Both the position numbers and the translations under genes were made by a program. From contig NZ_NOIF01000004.1 in NCBI RefSeq assembly GCF_002265265.1, positions 1 to 52,747 of the forward strand: 52,747 nucleotides of DNA, given 5' to 3'. Positions 10,501 through 19,167 of this stretch are shown in pieces. Below the pieces are notes generated by a model. That model was not told the DNA's origin. It did no database searches and saw nothing but the letters and a program-made list of their open reading frames with translations. The stretch is from Photobacterium sanguinicancri. GTDB taxonomy: Bacteria > Pseudomonadota > Gammaproteobacteria > Enterobacterales > Vibrionaceae. The first letter of the stretch is position 1. Every line of letters begins with the position of its first letter.

Positions 10501-11129
10501 CCTACATTATTCCTGCGGGCGGCAACGGTTACACAAGATACGATATTTTTAAAATACTGCTAGACGACATTGCCTTGGGTACCAACAATACCCAAGCACT
10601 CTTAGACACCGAGTTATTTAGAGATCGCCAAGGTAAAGCAGTTGCGCCACAAGGTGAGTTCACTACATTTGAAGTAGACACTAAAGTAGAAGCAACGCCT
10701 TATTACGCCAAGAACCTCAAGCGTTTCTACAACTTGCCACATAAAGGTGAGTACAGCCAGATTGAAGCGTTACTCAAATTGGTCGTGCAATTCAGTGATA
10801 GCCAAACAGGCTATTACACCAACGGTGACAAATTAGCGCAGTATGTTTCACTACGTAGCAGTAACGATCATGTTAGCCAGCTAGAGACTTTTGTTCGTCA
10901 GAATGGCCAAAGTTACTATGCAGGCCCAGCGAATGGGTTAGCGCTACAGATGATTCAATTCACCAATGAATTAAACCAACTGCTAGACCCAAGTATCGAT
11001 AACAGCACGCTTGAACTTAAGCACATTACATTGACTCAGTTTGATGATTCAGAGCAACAGCCGAAACTGCTCAAACTCGCCAATCGTTATCAACAAGTAT
11101 TAGAAATTCTACCGCTTGATAACCGATAA
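7533..11129 (+). CDS. large zinc metalloprotease lipoprotein (metzincin-like, EcxA/DUF4953-like)
   Basis: A 1198-aa predicted lipoprotein. The signal peptide ends in the lipobox LAGC with Cys19. The residue after it is Gly, not Asp, so outer-membrane sorting is likely. The metzincin zinc site HEIGHNLGLRH occupies about 588-598 (ligands His588, His592, His598, catalytic Glu589), followed by a Met-turn SIMDY near 628-632. This arrangement resembles the zinc-dependent metalloproteases with DUF5117/DUF4953-type domains. The segment after the signal peptide is rich in Asp/Glu, and a cysteine-containing insert lies near 130-140. AAAGGAG precedes the ATG by 5 nt. Substrate is unknown; a function at the cell surface or in the periplasm with the upstream barrel is an inference. 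Confidence 0.82.
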   Translation: MKRSLVASSIISALFLAGCGADDQSYDLVERDPQQVTKRDIKTDQVYLYMPSMAKAPRYAVSMAPFMQGQEKLVRFFYTEEGLEVRQLSPDVISQAQINNNDFGRWSDIDTNLSPLLKLPGTYQDYRCKEDAYDDCTNKEEENKDDDVSWKDKKFFTPDYTKLAVLERDWDDLFTYSTGCYTAVGPARLATDWEGYELKDGALNIELEQDYQISNKWNCLVNALFQGNDGLDFNNLTFTVSNFYSFVPLDAVQSQDYEPVLYPKGDEDTFGMFASQVSRPDHLGNNTQDGNRIHYMHRFNPTQATVNYHLSDSFNVDPTTQFYKQITLDVIERINPQLTKVGVPAITLHEPSGKRSGDLRYNVINLIHEPLQNGLAGYGPSAVNPVTGEIVHAHVNQYSGVLESIAHRLWDRIAIQYNQGNVQPMPIEEGAFESTEPMTFSHSASTGQLGESSADLQGAVISNTLPPAAQMLASEPLESALKALNELNKIPQDTLTPVDLIKINELEKRLWAEHNMFPVSSLWSSTTEKMLPTMIVAGQSIDFTSEEAYVWADNEKTQLKRWDDLTIEQQTHVGRILAGIYYAKTLVHEIGHNLGLRHNFQGSNDDTNFFTKQQAHNHGLKYIPAYSSIMDYNPSMMDALPVFGLYDKAALRFAYKRQVEISTFGAKPDSSATSPEYFNLNAYDKELKTAFFAENSHLDPRLSDGVLSAAVNDAVLDDKWSDKVPGDKVLREFKYCTDGNVSLNTDCNRHDEGRNHSEINDYNWQRYYEHFPLNTQRNNRKNFDESTLSDYAIGRVNTFMNWRENIQMFDRMSQYLGWSDADRLFIAKTDPVCTGQMEIWPVSDFNFDYFCGMAQGIDELRNNLVNIVIQPDHQCEVQDTTGEISYRTLNDVIYQSTVRSQLEQGEVPRSCFHPAVESYLASQGQTVQAEAGKMLNSGKAPNVNPKFNYVGMFDYYGFWPDKFAAMAALLERDGIRRTTDRTDSALVDLPYIIPAGGNGYTRYDIFKILLDDIALGTNNTQALLDTELFRDRQGKAVAPQGEFTTFEVDTKVEATPYYAKNLKRFYNLPHKGEYSQIEALLKLVVQFSDSQTGYYTNGDKLAQYVSLRSSNDHVSQLETFVRQNGQSYYAGPANGLALQMIQFTNELNQLLDPSIDNSTLELKHITLTQFDDSEQQPKLLKLANRYQQVLEILPLDNR

Positions 11130-11149
11130 ATAACCCTTTCCCTAATACG

Positions 11150-11180
11150 AAAACAGGTCGCCTAAGCGACCTGTTTTTTT
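11150..11180. terminator. bidirectional rho-independent terminator
   Basis: AAACAGGTCGC, a CTAA loop and GCGACCTGTTT, then a run of T on the plus strand; the minus strand has TTTT after the stem. It lies between the converging metalloprotease and gmhB genes and can stop transcription from both. Confidence 0.9.
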
Positions 11181-11204
11181 GAACATAAACGTAATGAATT
11201 ACAC

Positions 11205-11759
11205 TTACTTCGCAGCAACCCATGCTGGCACATCTGCGATGCTATCTAGCACAACGGATGCAAGGCTTTCACCTTCTTCTGTCACTGGCTTACCAGTACG
11301 AACTAAAACTTTCGAACCGACATTGGCCGCTTGCGCCGCTTTCATATCATCGGTTTTATCACCGATCATGATGGAGTTTTCCATATCAATTTTTAGGAAA
11401 TCACGCGCTGAGATGAACATACCTGGATTAGGTTTACGACATTCACAAGCTTGTAAGTAATCACCTTGGCCTTCCGTTGGGTGATGCGGACAGTAATAAA
11501 TCCCATCAAACTCAACATCATGATCAACAAAGTTCCAATCCATCCACTCTGTTAAAGAAAGAAATTCATCTTCAGTGTACATACCACGTGCGATACCAGC
11601 TTGGTTCGTCACAAGTACTAACATGTAGCCCATTTCTTTTAATTTCTTACATGCTTCAAAGACACCTTCGATGTATTCAAAGTCATCTACAGTATGAACA
11701 TAACCGCGGTCAACATTAATGACACCATCACGATCGATAAAAACTGCTGGTTTGGCCAA
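11205..11759 (-). CDS. gmhB: D-glycero-beta-D-manno-heptose-1,7-bisphosphate 7-phosphatase
   Basis: HAD-family phosphatase that removes the 7-phosphate in ADP-heptose synthesis for the lipopolysaccharide inner core; cytoplasmic. The 184-aa protein shows FIDRDGVIN (nucleophile Asp9, acid/base Asp11), VTNQAG, the zinc-binding cysteine motif in YYCPHHP...CECRKP, and GDKTDDM. The only plausible start is TTG at 11757-11759 (LAKPAVF), preceded by AGGG. Family length and first residues agree with [12 protein letters not shown]. Head-to-head with metN and pointing toward the rRNA operon, as in E. coli, but separated from it here by the 11-kb block. Confidence 0.93.
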   Translation of the reverse strand: MAKPAVFIDRDGVINVDRGYVHTVDDFEYIEGVFEACKKLKEMGYMLVLVTNQAGIARGMYTEDEFLSLTEWMDWNFVDHDVEFDGIYYCPHHPTEGQGDYLQACECRKPNPGMFISARDFLKIDMENSIMIGDKTDDMKAAQAANVGSKVLVRTGKPVTEEGESLASVVLDSIADVPAWVAAK

Positions 11760-11889
11760 AGGTAAGCCCTCTATATTTCATTTCGCTAGATTATGGCACG
11801 ACAGCAGTTGCGATTCATCTATTTACAGCTTTAAGGAAGATATAGCGAGGTTAGGATTTAGCTGGGTGTTTTTAACACGAAATCCATTT

Positions 11890-11943
11890 AGCCATCTAGA
11901 CGTAAAAATATCTATTGACTTAGCCATCCAGACTGCTAATCTC
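11890..11943 (+). promoter_or_regulatory. metN promoter with MetJ operator array
   Basis: Two copies of a 16-bp element, AGCCATCTAGACGTAA (11890-11905) and AGCCATCCAGACTGCT (11922-11937), lie exactly 32 bp apart, that is four 8-bp MetJ repeats in phase. The canonical MetJ box is AGACGTCT. A -35 TTGACT (11915-11920) and -10 TAATCT (11937-11942) overlap the array with 16-bp spacing, so MetJ with S-adenosylmethionine would block RNA polymerase. The regulator itself is not in the window. Confidence 0.75.
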
Positions 11944-12049
11944 GTTATCAACATAACGCGATTTAATTCAACTTTTCGCACAAACGCGTTACAAATACAA
12001 TACGTATAACCACAAAACGCATTATTTTATCTGGTATCTAGGAAGTTCG

Positions 12050-13084
12050 ATGATAGAAATAAATAGAGTAGACAAAGTGTTTTATCAGGGAGAGTTAGAA
12101 ATACATGCTCTGCGTGATATCAACCTTACCATTGAACAAGGTACTATTTTCGGTGTTATTGGCTCATCGGGTGCTGGTAAAAGTACCCTGATCCGTTGTG
12201 TCAATTTACTGGAACGTCCTAGTCGCGGCCAAGTGGTTGTCGATGGCGTTGACCTAACTCAGCTATCCAATCAAGAATTAACTCTTGCTCGCCGCAAAAT
12301 CGGCATGATCTTCCAGCATTTCAACCTGCTTTCTTCTCGTACCGTTTTTGATAATGTTGCCCTGCCCCTTGAGCTCGCGAATAAATCAAAAACAGACATA
12401 AAAGCCAAAGTAACAGAACTACTTCAATTGGTTGGGCTGTCAGACAAACACCACAGCTACCCAGCTAATTTAAGTGGCGGCCAGAAACAACGTGTTGCCA
12501 TTGCACGCGCACTGGCTTCTGAGCCCAAAGTTCTACTGTGTGATGAAGCCACCAGCGCGTTAGACCCAGCAACGACCCAGTCGATCTTAGAACTACTAAA
12601 AGAGATTAACCGTAAACTAAACCTCACCATTTTATTGATCACTCACGAAATGGATGTGGTTAAAAACATCTGTTCTAAAGTCGCCATCATTGGCGATGGA
12701 GAGCTAGTAGAAAAAGGCCCAGTCGGCGATATTTTTGCCCACCCTAAAACGGAACTCGCACGAGAGTTTATCCGCTCAACATTGGATCTCTCTATTCCAG
12801 AAGATTACAAAGCGCGGATGACAGCTGAACGAATTGAAAATAGTTACCCTCTCATCCGCTTAGAATTCACAGGCGCTTCTGTTGACGCTCCGCTGATCAG
12901 CCAAGTAGCACGTGAGTTCAATATTGATATCAGTATCTTAAGCTCAGATATGGACTACGCTGGCGGTGTGAAATTTGGCCTAATGTTGGCTGAGTTTTAT
13001 GGTACGGAACAAGCAGCCGAAAATGCGGTAGCCTTCCTTCGCGATCACAAAGTTAACGTAGAGGTACTGGGTTATGTTGCTTGA
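12050..13084 (+). CDS. metN: D/L-methionine ABC transporter ATPase
   Basis: ATPase of the MetNIQ methionine importer, 344 aa. Walker [10 protein letters not shown] (about 36-44), signature LSGGQKQR (about 141-148), Walker B LLCDEAT, and a C-terminal NIL/ACT-like domain (about 265-344) that binds methionine and inhibits transport when the cell is replete. An AGGAAG ribosome site is 4 nt before the ATG. It overlaps metI by 11 nt. The MetJ operators upstream explain regulation by methionine supply. Confidence 0.96.
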   Translation: MIEINRVDKVFYQGELEIHALRDINLTIEQGTIFGVIGSSGAGKSTLIRCVNLLERPSRGQVVVDGVDLTQLSNQELTLARRKIGMIFQHFNLLSSRTVFDNVALPLELANKSKTDIKAKVTELLQLVGLSDKHHSYPANLSGGQKQRVAIARALASEPKVLLCDEATSALDPATTQSILELLKEINRKLNLTILLITHEMDVVKNICSKVAIIGDGELVEKGPVGDIFAHPKTELAREFIRSTLDLSIPEDYKARMTAERIENSYPLIRLEFTGASVDAPLISQVAREFNIDISILSSDMDYAGGVKFGLMLAEFYGTEQAAENAVAFLRDHKVNVEVLGYVA

Positions 13085-13760
13085 TTCTATTACTACTTGG
13101 TGGCAAACCAACGAACGCTTAGTTCAACTATTAATTGAAGCTCTTGGCCAAACATTAACTATGGTATTAGCCTCTGGGCTTATTGGGTTTATTTTGGGGA
13201 TTCCGCTAGGTGTAGCACTTCACCTCACCAAAAATAACGGCCTAATGGCAAACCCAAAACTCAATAAAGTACTGGGTATTGTGGTGAACATTGGTCGCTC
13301 AATCCCATTCATTATTCTACTTGTCGCGATTATACCGTTTACCCGCTTTATTGTAGGTAGCTCGATCGGGACAGCTGCAGCCATAGTGCCACTCACCGTC
13401 GGAGCGATTCCATTTATCGCTCGCTTGGTTGAAGGGGCATTATTGGAAGTTCCAACTGGGCTAGTTGAAGCAGCGCAAGCGATGGGCGCAAAGCCAATCC
13501 AAATCATAACTAAAGTACTATTACCTGAAGCGCTGCCGGGCATCATTAACGCTGTCACTATCACCTTAGTAACACTGGTAAGTTACTCGGCAATGGCCGG
13601 AACCGTAGGTGGCGGTGGCCTAGGTGATGTGGGCATCCGTTATGGCTACCAACGCTTTGATGGCACCATCATGGCAATCACCGTCATTATGCTGGTTATC
13701 TTAGTACAACTTATTCAGTCGCTTGGTGATCACTTAGTCAAACGTACCGACCATCGCTAA
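13074..13760 (+). CDS. metI: D/L-methionine ABC transporter permease
   Basis: Inner-membrane channel subunit, 228 aa, about five membrane helices. The conserved loop that contacts MetN reads [27 protein letters not shown], cut here into [10 protein letters not shown] and LPEALPG as the visible anchors. ATG 13074 lies inside the end of metN with GAGG 9 nt upstream, so translation is coupled. Length is typical (E. coli MetI is 217 aa). It is followed by a 115-bp gap before metQ. Confidence 0.95.
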   Translation: MLLDSITTWWQTNERLVQLLIEALGQTLTMVLASGLIGFILGIPLGVALHLTKNNGLMANPKLNKVLGIVVNIGRSIPFIILLVAIIPFTRFIVGSSIGTAAAIVPLTVGAIPFIARLVEGALLEVPTGLVEAAQAMGAKPIQIITKVLLPEALPGIINAVTITLVTLVSYSAMAGTVGGGGLGDVGIRYGYQRFDGTIMAITVIMLVILVQLIQSLGDHLVKRTDHR

Positions 13761-13875
13761 TCTTAGTATCACGTAATAACAACGTATCACCGAACACAAC
13801 AACATATTATGACAGTGAGTTAGCCAAGTTAACTCACGCAAAAAATCAGGGAATACCCCGCAAAGGAGAAGTAAC

Positions 13876-14691
13876 ATGGCGTTTAATCTAAAAAACATTT
13901 TTGCAGTCGCAGGGTTAGCATCTGCACTTGTACTAACTGGCTGTGGTGAAAAAGAAGCCGCGGTTGATAATACCAAGATTAAAGTTGGGGTAATGGCTGG
14001 ATCGGAAGCGCAAGTGGCAGAAGTGGCAGCTAAAGAAGCCAAAGACAAATACGGTCTTGATGTTGAGCTGATCACCTTTACAGACTACGTGTCACCAAAC
14101 GCAGCGCTTGAAGAAGGCTCAATTGATGTGAATGCGTTCCAACACAAACCTTATCTTGATCAGCAAATTACTGACCGCGGTTACAAATTCACCGTTGCTG
14201 GCAATACCTTTGTTTACCCAATCGCAGGTTACTCAAACAAGATTAAATCGGTTGATGAACTACAAGATGGCGATCAAGTCGCGGTACCTAACGATCCAAC
14301 AAACCTAGGTCGCTCACTGCTGCTACTGCAACAACAAGGCTTACTGACACTGAAAGAAGGTTCAGGCCTAGCCGCAACGGTTCTTGATATTATTGAAAAT
14401 CCAAAGAACCTAAAAATTGTTGAACTAGAAGCAGCTCAACTTCCTCGTTCACTGGACGACGTGAAGCTTGCCATTATCAACACGACTTACGCTAGCAGCA
14501 TTAACCTAACACCTGAGCGTGACGGGGTGTTCGTTGAAGATAAAGAATCACCTTACGTAAACCTGATTGTTTCTCGCCAAGATAATGTAGACGCAGAAAA
14601 CGTGAAAACATTCGTAAAAGCATACCAATCAGAAACGGTTTACACTGCAGCAAAAGACATCTTTCAAGGTGGTGTAGTGAAAGGCTGGTAA
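13876..14691 (+). CDS. metQ: D/L-methionine-binding lipoprotein
   Basis: Periplasmic receptor of the MetNIQ importer, 271 aa, NlpA family. The signal peptide ends in the lipobox LTGC (Cys23) followed by Gly-Glu, so it is anchored as a lipoprotein. Conserved family segments are visible: IKVGVMAGSEAQV, ALEEGSIDVNAFQHKPYL, VAVPNDPTNLGRSL and INTTYA. AAAGGAG precedes the ATG. Last gene of the operon; a terminator follows at 14737-14772. Confidence 0.95.
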   Translation: MAFNLKNIFAVAGLASALVLTGCGEKEAAVDNTKIKVGVMAGSEAQVAEVAAKEAKDKYGLDVELITFTDYVSPNAALEEGSIDVNAFQHKPYLDQQITDRGYKFTVAGNTFVYPIAGYSNKIKSVDELQDGDQVAVPNDPTNLGRSLLLLQQQGLLTLKEGSGLAATVLDIIENPKNLKIVELEAAQLPRSLDDVKLAIINTTYASSINLTPERDGVFVEDKESPYVNLIVSRQDNVDAENVKTFVKAYQSETVYTAAKDIFQGGVVKGW

Positions 14692-14736
14692 TCTACTTAG
14701 CCCTATCGCTAGGCAATAATGTCTAACAAACCTAAT

Positions 14737-14772
14737 ATCAAGCCCCTTCGAAAAGGGGCTTGATTGTTTTCT
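14737..14772. terminator. rho-independent terminator after metQ
   Basis: ATCAAGCCCCTT and AAGGGGCTTGAT pair around a short CGAA loop, followed by TGTTTTCTTT. It separates metQ from the oppositely oriented L36/L31 pair and may serve both. Confidence 0.85.
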
Positions 14773-14794
14773 TTCCTTCAGTACAAATCACACG

Positions 14795-14938
14795 CTATTT
14801 CTTCTTACCGCCACTGCCCTGCACCGCTTTAAATCGAGGGTTCGATTTGCAGATCACATAGACACGGCCTTTGCGTTTTACGATTTGGCAATCACGGTGA
14901 CGCATCTTGGCACTTTTTAACGAACTTAATACTTTCAT
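14795..14938 (-). CDS. rpmJ: 50S ribosomal protein L36, type B (zinc-independent)
   Basis: Alternative L36 (YkgO type), 47 aa. The sequence [11 protein letters not shown]...[21 protein letters not shown] matches the type-B form, which has only two cysteines and lacks the complete zinc-binding set of the housekeeping L36. Start chosen at the second of two adjacent ATGs (14936-14938), the usual MKVL start, with AAGGA 7 nt upstream. It begins 4 bp after the L31 stop, so both form a Zur-controlled pair that can replace zinc-binding paralogues when zinc is scarce. Confidence 0.93.
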   Translation of the reverse strand: MKVLSSLKSAKMRHRDCQIVKRKGRVYVICKSNPRFKAVQGSGGKKK

Positions 14939-14942
14939 CATC

Positions 14943-15203
14943 TTATCCTTTTGCTGAACCAATTTGTCCAAAGCGACGGTTAAAGTTAGCCATACGCCCT
15001 TCAGAAGAAATAACACGCTGCTTACCGGTATAAAACGGATGCGATTCTGACGACACATCTAAGGTGTAATACGGGTAATCCTTGCCATCTTGCCAAGTGA
15101 TCGTGCGCTCTGTTTGAAGTGTTGATCCAATCAGAAAATATTTATCAACGCTGGTGTCGTGAAAAACGACTGTGCGGTATTCAGGATGGATACCCGATTT
15201 CAT
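14943..15203 (-). CDS. rpmE2: 50S ribosomal protein L31, type B (zinc-independent)
   Basis: Alternative L31 (YkgM type), 86 aa, [10 protein letters not shown] start and [13 protein letters not shown] motif. It contains no cysteine, as expected for the form that does not bind zinc and displaces the zinc-containing L31 during zinc shortage, freeing metal. AAGGA lies 7 nt before ATG 15201-15203. Two Zur-type palindromes lie 33-64 bp upstream. Cotranscribed with the type-B L36 gene downstream. Confidence 0.95.
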   Translation of the reverse strand: MKSGIHPEYRTVVFHDTSVDKYFLIGSTLQTERTITWQDGKDYPYYTLDVSSESHPFYTGKQRVISSEGRMANFNRRFGQIGSAKG

Positions 15204-15235
15204 GATGCTATCCTTATTATTCGCTTTGATTTTAA

Positions 15236-15267
15236 TGTTATATTATAACACTTGTTATAATGTAACA
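15236..15267. promoter_or_regulatory. two tandem Zur-type operators
   Basis: Two 15-bp near-palindromes, TGTTATATTATAACA (15236-15250) and TGTTATAATGTAACA (15253-15267), are spaced 17 bp centre to centre. They match the gammaproteobacterial Zur box (TGTTATAWTATAACA) and lie just upstream of rpmE2. Zinc-loaded Zur would repress the L31/L36 pair. trmO on the other side starts 80 bp away, so it might also be affected. Confidence 0.82.
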
Positions 15268-15346
15268 CTTGATAGCTATTCTCAACAACTTCTTCCTTGT
15301 TTATTTATGATAAAGTTTCTTCATCCTCGTTAACTTGAATGCGTGT

Positions 15347-16063
15347 ATGTCTGTTTCTATCGAACCTGTTGGTGTTATTCACTCCCCTTACAAAGAAAAA
15401 TTTGCGGTGCCTCGCCAACCTGGGCTAGTGCCAAGTGCACGGGCTGAAATCGTATTGCAAGGTGATGCCAACACCGCCGAAGCGGTTCGCGGCTTAGAGC
15501 AATTTAGCCATTTGTGGCTGTTGTTTTTATTTGATCAGAATCTAGAAGCGGGGTGGCGCCCAACCGTTCGACCACCTCGCCTTGGCGGTAATGAACGTAT
15601 TGGCGTATTTGCTAGCCGCGCGACTTTTAGGCCCAATGGCATCGGCATGTCAGCGGTAGAGTTGAAAGGGGTACGCCAACAAAATGGCAATGTGATCATT
15701 GAATTAGGTGGCGTTGATTTGGTTGACGGTACTCCTATTGTGGATATCAAACCTTACATCCCTTACTCCGATAGCTTATCGAATGCCCAAGGAGGATTTG
15801 CAGCCTCAGAACCGCAAACTTTACCCGTCATTTTCAGTGACTCTGCGGTTAAGCAGCTACAAAAAGGCCAAGCTGCCTATCATCAAGCAGTGATCAGTGA
15901 AGTGCTGGCGCAAGATCCCCGCCCAGCTTACAAAAAAGGGAAAACTGACAATAAACAATACGCCGTACATCTGTTTAACTATAATGTCAGGTTCAGCGTG
16001 AGTTTTGACGCAATTACCGTTATTGCATTAGAGCCAATTGATGATGAATCCTTTGGCGAGTAA
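15347..16063 (+). CDS. trmO: tRNA (N6-threonylcarbamoyladenosine-37)-N6-methyltransferase
   Basis: TrmO (TsaA/YaeB, UPF0066) adds a methyl group from S-adenosylmethionine to t6A37 of some tRNAs; cytoplasmic. The 238-aa protein has IGVIHSPY-like start (VGVIHSPYKEKFAVPRQPG), the SAM-site segment RPNGIGMS and the family motif DLVDGTPIVDIKPYIPY. ATG 15347 is chosen; a TTG at 15335 would add four residues and neither has a strong ribosome site. In E. coli rcsF lies between metQ and this gene; here the L31/L36 pair occupies that place. Confidence 0.93.
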   Translation: MSVSIEPVGVIHSPYKEKFAVPRQPGLVPSARAEIVLQGDANTAEAVRGLEQFSHLWLLFLFDQNLEAGWRPTVRPPRLGGNERIGVFASRATFRPNGIGMSAVELKGVRQQNGNVIIELGGVDLVDGTPIVDIKPYIPYSDSLSNAQGGFAASEPQTLPVIFSDSAVKQLQKGQAAYHQAVISEVLAQDPRPAYKKGKTDNKQYAVHLFNYNVRFSVSFDAITVIALEPIDDESFGE

Positions 16064-16124
16064 CGGATTAGCTGATAATATAGATCCCTTCACATAAATT
16101 TTTATCAACAAACGGATACCATCA

Positions 16125-17840
16125 ATGCGTACCAGTAAATATCTTCTTTCTACCCTGAAGGAGACTCCAAACGACGCAGAGGTTATTAGCCACCAGCTAA
16201 TGCTTCGTGCAGGTATGATCCGTAAGCTGGCTTCAGGTCTTTACACTTGGCTGCCTACTGGTCTGCGTGTTTTACGTAAGGTCGAGAACATCGTTCGCGA
16301 AGAAATCAACAATGCCGGTGCAGTTGAAACTTTGATGCCCGTTGTTCAGCCGTTTGAACTTTGGGAAGAAACAGGTCGCTCTGAAAAGATGGGTCCTGAA
16401 CTACTTCGCTTTACTGACCGTCACGCTCGTCCGTTTGTACTTAGCCCAACAGCCGAAGAGGTTATTACTAGCCTTGTGCGTAACGAAGTCAGCTCTTACA
16501 AGCAGCTTCCGCTAAATCTGTACCAAATCCAGACTAAATTCCGTGACGAGCGCCGCCCTCGTTTTGGCGTAATGCGTGCACGTGAATTCTGCATGATGGA
16601 TGCTTACAGCTTCGACATCGACAAAGAAGGCCTGCAAAAGTCTTACGATGCAATGCACGATGCTTACTGTAAAGCATTCGACCGTATGGGTCTTGAGTAC
16701 CGTCCAGTACTGGCTGACTCTGGCGCTATCGGCGGCAGTGGCTCTCAGGAGTTCCACGTACTGGCTGAAAGTGGCGAAGATTTAATCGCATTCTCTTCAG
16801 AGTCTGATTACGCAGCAAACATCGAAAAAGCAGAAGCACTAGCACCTGCCACTGAGCTTGCAGCACCAACGCAAGAAATGACGCTGGTTGATACGCCAAA
16901 CGCAAAAACGATTGCTGAGCTTGTTGAGCAGCACGATTTGGCTATCGAGAAAACAGTTAAGACTCTATTCTTCAAAGCATCTGACGAAATCGAAGCTCCA
17001 ATCGTTGCTCTTATCATCCGTGGTGACCACGAGCTTAACGAAGTAAAAGCGGAAAACTTAAAAGAAGTTGCTGCTCCACTAGAGATGGCAACAGAAGAAG
17101 AAATTCGTGCACTGATCGGCGCAGGCCCTGGTTCACTAGGCCCTGTTGGTCTTGAACTACCATTCATCGTTGACCGCACGGTTGCAGTAATGAGCGACTT
17201 TGGCGCTGGCGCTAACGTTGACGATAAGCACTACTTCGGCATTAACTGGGGTCGTGACGTTGAACTTGGTCAAGTTGAAGATCTACGTAACGTTGTTGAA
17301 GGCGATCCAAGCCCATGTGGTCAAGGTACTCTACAACTAAAACGTGGTATCGAAGTGGGTCACATCTTCCAATTAGGAACTGCCTACTCAGAAGCAATGA
17401 ACTGTGGCGTACTTGACTCTAACGGTAAAAACTCAATTCTAGAAATGGGTTGTTACGGTATTGGTGTGTCACGTGTTGTTGCATCAGCTATTGAACAAAA
17501 CTACGACGAAAACGGCATCATCTGGCCTGCAGCGATTGCACCTTTCCAAGTGTCCATCGTACCGATGAACATGGCGAAGTCTGCAGAAGTTAAAGAAGCC
17601 GCTGAGAAGCTATACGCTGACCTGACTGCTGCAGGTATCGAAGTACTATTCGATGACCGTAAAGAGCGCCCTGGTGTTATGTTTGCAGATCACGAACTGA
17701 TCGGTATCCCTCACACTATCGTTATCGGTAACCGTAGCCTTGAAAATGGCGAGATGGAATACAAAGACCGTAAAGACGGCAGCAAGGTCGGTGTACCTGT
17801 TGCTGAGATGGTTGAGTTTATTAAGCAAAAAATGGCTTAA
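16125..17840 (+). CDS. proS: prolyl-tRNA synthetase
   Basis: Charges tRNA-Pro with proline; 571 aa, equal to the bacterial form. Class II motifs are visible: motif 2 near [17 protein letters not shown], motif 3 in [14 protein letters not shown]. The editing INS domain that clears mischarged alanine lies between them (about 224-407). The anticodon-binding domain follows (VSIVPM to the end). Codon use is strongly biased, as expected for high expression. Downstream is a clear terminator. Confidence 0.98.
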   Translation: MRTSKYLLSTLKETPNDAEVISHQLMLRAGMIRKLASGLYTWLPTGLRVLRKVENIVREEINNAGAVETLMPVVQPFELWEETGRSEKMGPELLRFTDRHARPFVLSPTAEEVITSLVRNEVSSYKQLPLNLYQIQTKFRDERRPRFGVMRAREFCMMDAYSFDIDKEGLQKSYDAMHDAYCKAFDRMGLEYRPVLADSGAIGGSGSQEFHVLAESGEDLIAFSSESDYAANIEKAEALAPATELAAPTQEMTLVDTPNAKTIAELVEQHDLAIEKTVKTLFFKASDEIEAPIVALIIRGDHELNEVKAENLKEVAAPLEMATEEEIRALIGAGPGSLGPVGLELPFIVDRTVAVMSDFGAGANVDDKHYFGINWGRDVELGQVEDLRNVVEGDPSPCGQGTLQLKRGIEVGHIFQLGTAYSEAMNCGVLDSNGKNSILEMGCYGIGVSRVVASAIEQNYDENGIIWPAAIAPFQVSIVPMNMAKSAEVKEAAEKLYADLTAAGIEVLFDDRKERPGVMFADHELIGIPHTIVIGNRSLENGEMEYKDRKDGSKVGVPVAEMVEFIKQKMA

Positions 17841-17863
17841 TCCTTCTCTCTAAGCAATATCTT

Positions 17864-17890
17864 AAAGCCTCCCTCGTGGAGGCTTTTTTA
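17864..17890 (+). terminator. rho-independent terminator after proS
   Basis: AAAGCCTCC, loop CTCGT, GGAGGCTTTTTT. It follows the proS stop by about 25 bp. Confidence 0.9.
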
Positions 17891-17976
17891 TTGGTCCGCC
17901 TTCGGCCTAATCGAAAAAGACTTATCCTGCCAGACAAGACCTTGTATAGTTAAACAAAGATAGTCAGGATGTTGAT

Positions 17977-19101
17977 ATGGCAAAGGATAAGCCTAAAATC
18001 AGTTTATTACTCAGTGGTGGCGGTGCGCGCGCAGCGTATCAAGTGGGTGTACTCAAAGCCATTTCAGAATGGTATCCACGGGTACATCACAGCCCTTTTT
18101 CTATTTACTGTGGTACATCCGCAGGAGCCATCAACGCCACCTCTATCGCCTGCTACGCGTCCTGTTTTCGCCTTGGTGTGAAGAAACTAGAATGGATTTG
18201 GGGGCGACTCCACAGCCGTAGAATTTTTAAATCCAGTCCATTAGGCATGACGGGCTATTTAGCCCACCAGTGGTACGCCCGAATGCAAGCTCAGCACCAT
18301 GAAAGGCCACCATTTGGTTTACTTAATAATCGTCCATTGCGCGAATTGCTCAACCAAGTCCACAATTACGATCGACTTGAAAAACAGATCATGGCTGGCA
18401 ACTTAGAGGGACTATCCATTACGGCCTCAAGTTACAAAAGCGGTTTATCAGTAAGCTTCTTTCAAGGCCAATCCCACCTCTCGGAGTGGGATCGCGCTAA
18501 GTCTAAAGGCCGCCGCGCTATGCTCAATACCGATCACTTAATGGCATCTGCCGCTATTCCTTTAGTTTTCCCCGCCAGTCGTATCGGTCGCCATTATTAT
18601 GGGGATGGTTCTATTCACCAATTAGCCCCATTACGCCCTTCACTCAAAATGGGCGCTGACAAAATTCTGATCATTAACTTAATCAACCAGAAAATTGAAC
18701 CGTCTGAGCATATTCAAACACCGGGGTTAGCAACCTTAGGTGGCCATTTAATGGATACTATTTTCAGCGATACATTAACCGCTGATTTAGAGCATCTCGA
18801 TCGAACTAATCGCTTATTACAAACCTTACCTACGACTGCACGAGAAAATCTCAATATGAAGGTAGTCGAGCATATTCACCTTTTCCCAAGCCAATCTTTT
18901 GAGCCGCTCGCGCAAGACAATTACTGCTACCTGCCACCAATGACACGGGCATTAATGAGAATGATAGGGATCAGCCCTCAAGACGATGCTGCCATTACGA
19001 GCTATATATTGTTTGAGCCAGGTTACATCAAATCACTCATACAGCTCGGATATGAAGATGCACTACGACAAGAAGGCGAACTCAGAAACTTTTTAAAATA
19101 G
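17977..19101 (+). CDS. patatin-like phospholipase family protein
   Basis: Predicted serine lipid acyl hydrolase, 374 aa. The oxyanion loop LLSGGGARAAYQVG (about 11-24), the nucleophile elbow GTSAG (Ser48) and the dyad aspartate in YYGDGS (about 207-211) are all in place. No signal peptide, so it is cytoplasmic or membrane-associated. AGGA is 7 nt before the ATG. It resembles bacterial patatins of the RssA/YjjU neighbourhood. It is not part of the conserved proS region in E. coli. Substrate not deducible. Confidence 0.85.
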   Translation: MAKDKPKISLLLSGGGARAAYQVGVLKAISEWYPRVHHSPFSIYCGTSAGAINATSIACYASCFRLGVKKLEWIWGRLHSRRIFKSSPLGMTGYLAHQWYARMQAQHHERPPFGLLNNRPLRELLNQVHNYDRLEKQIMAGNLEGLSITASSYKSGLSVSFFQGQSHLSEWDRAKSKGRRAMLNTDHLMASAAIPLVFPASRIGRHYYGDGSIHQLAPLRPSLKMGADKILIINLINQKIEPSEHIQTPGLATLGGHLMDTIFSDTLTADLEHLDRTNRLLQTLPTTARENLNMKVVEHIHLFPSQSFEPLAQDNYCYLPPMTRALMRMIGISPQDDAAITSYILFEPGYIKSLIQLGYEDALRQEGELRNFLK

Positions 19102-19167
19102 AATCAGTTAATTATTATCAATTTTAACAACAAACGGTTGATCGACGCTGAATTTTGCATATAGTGA

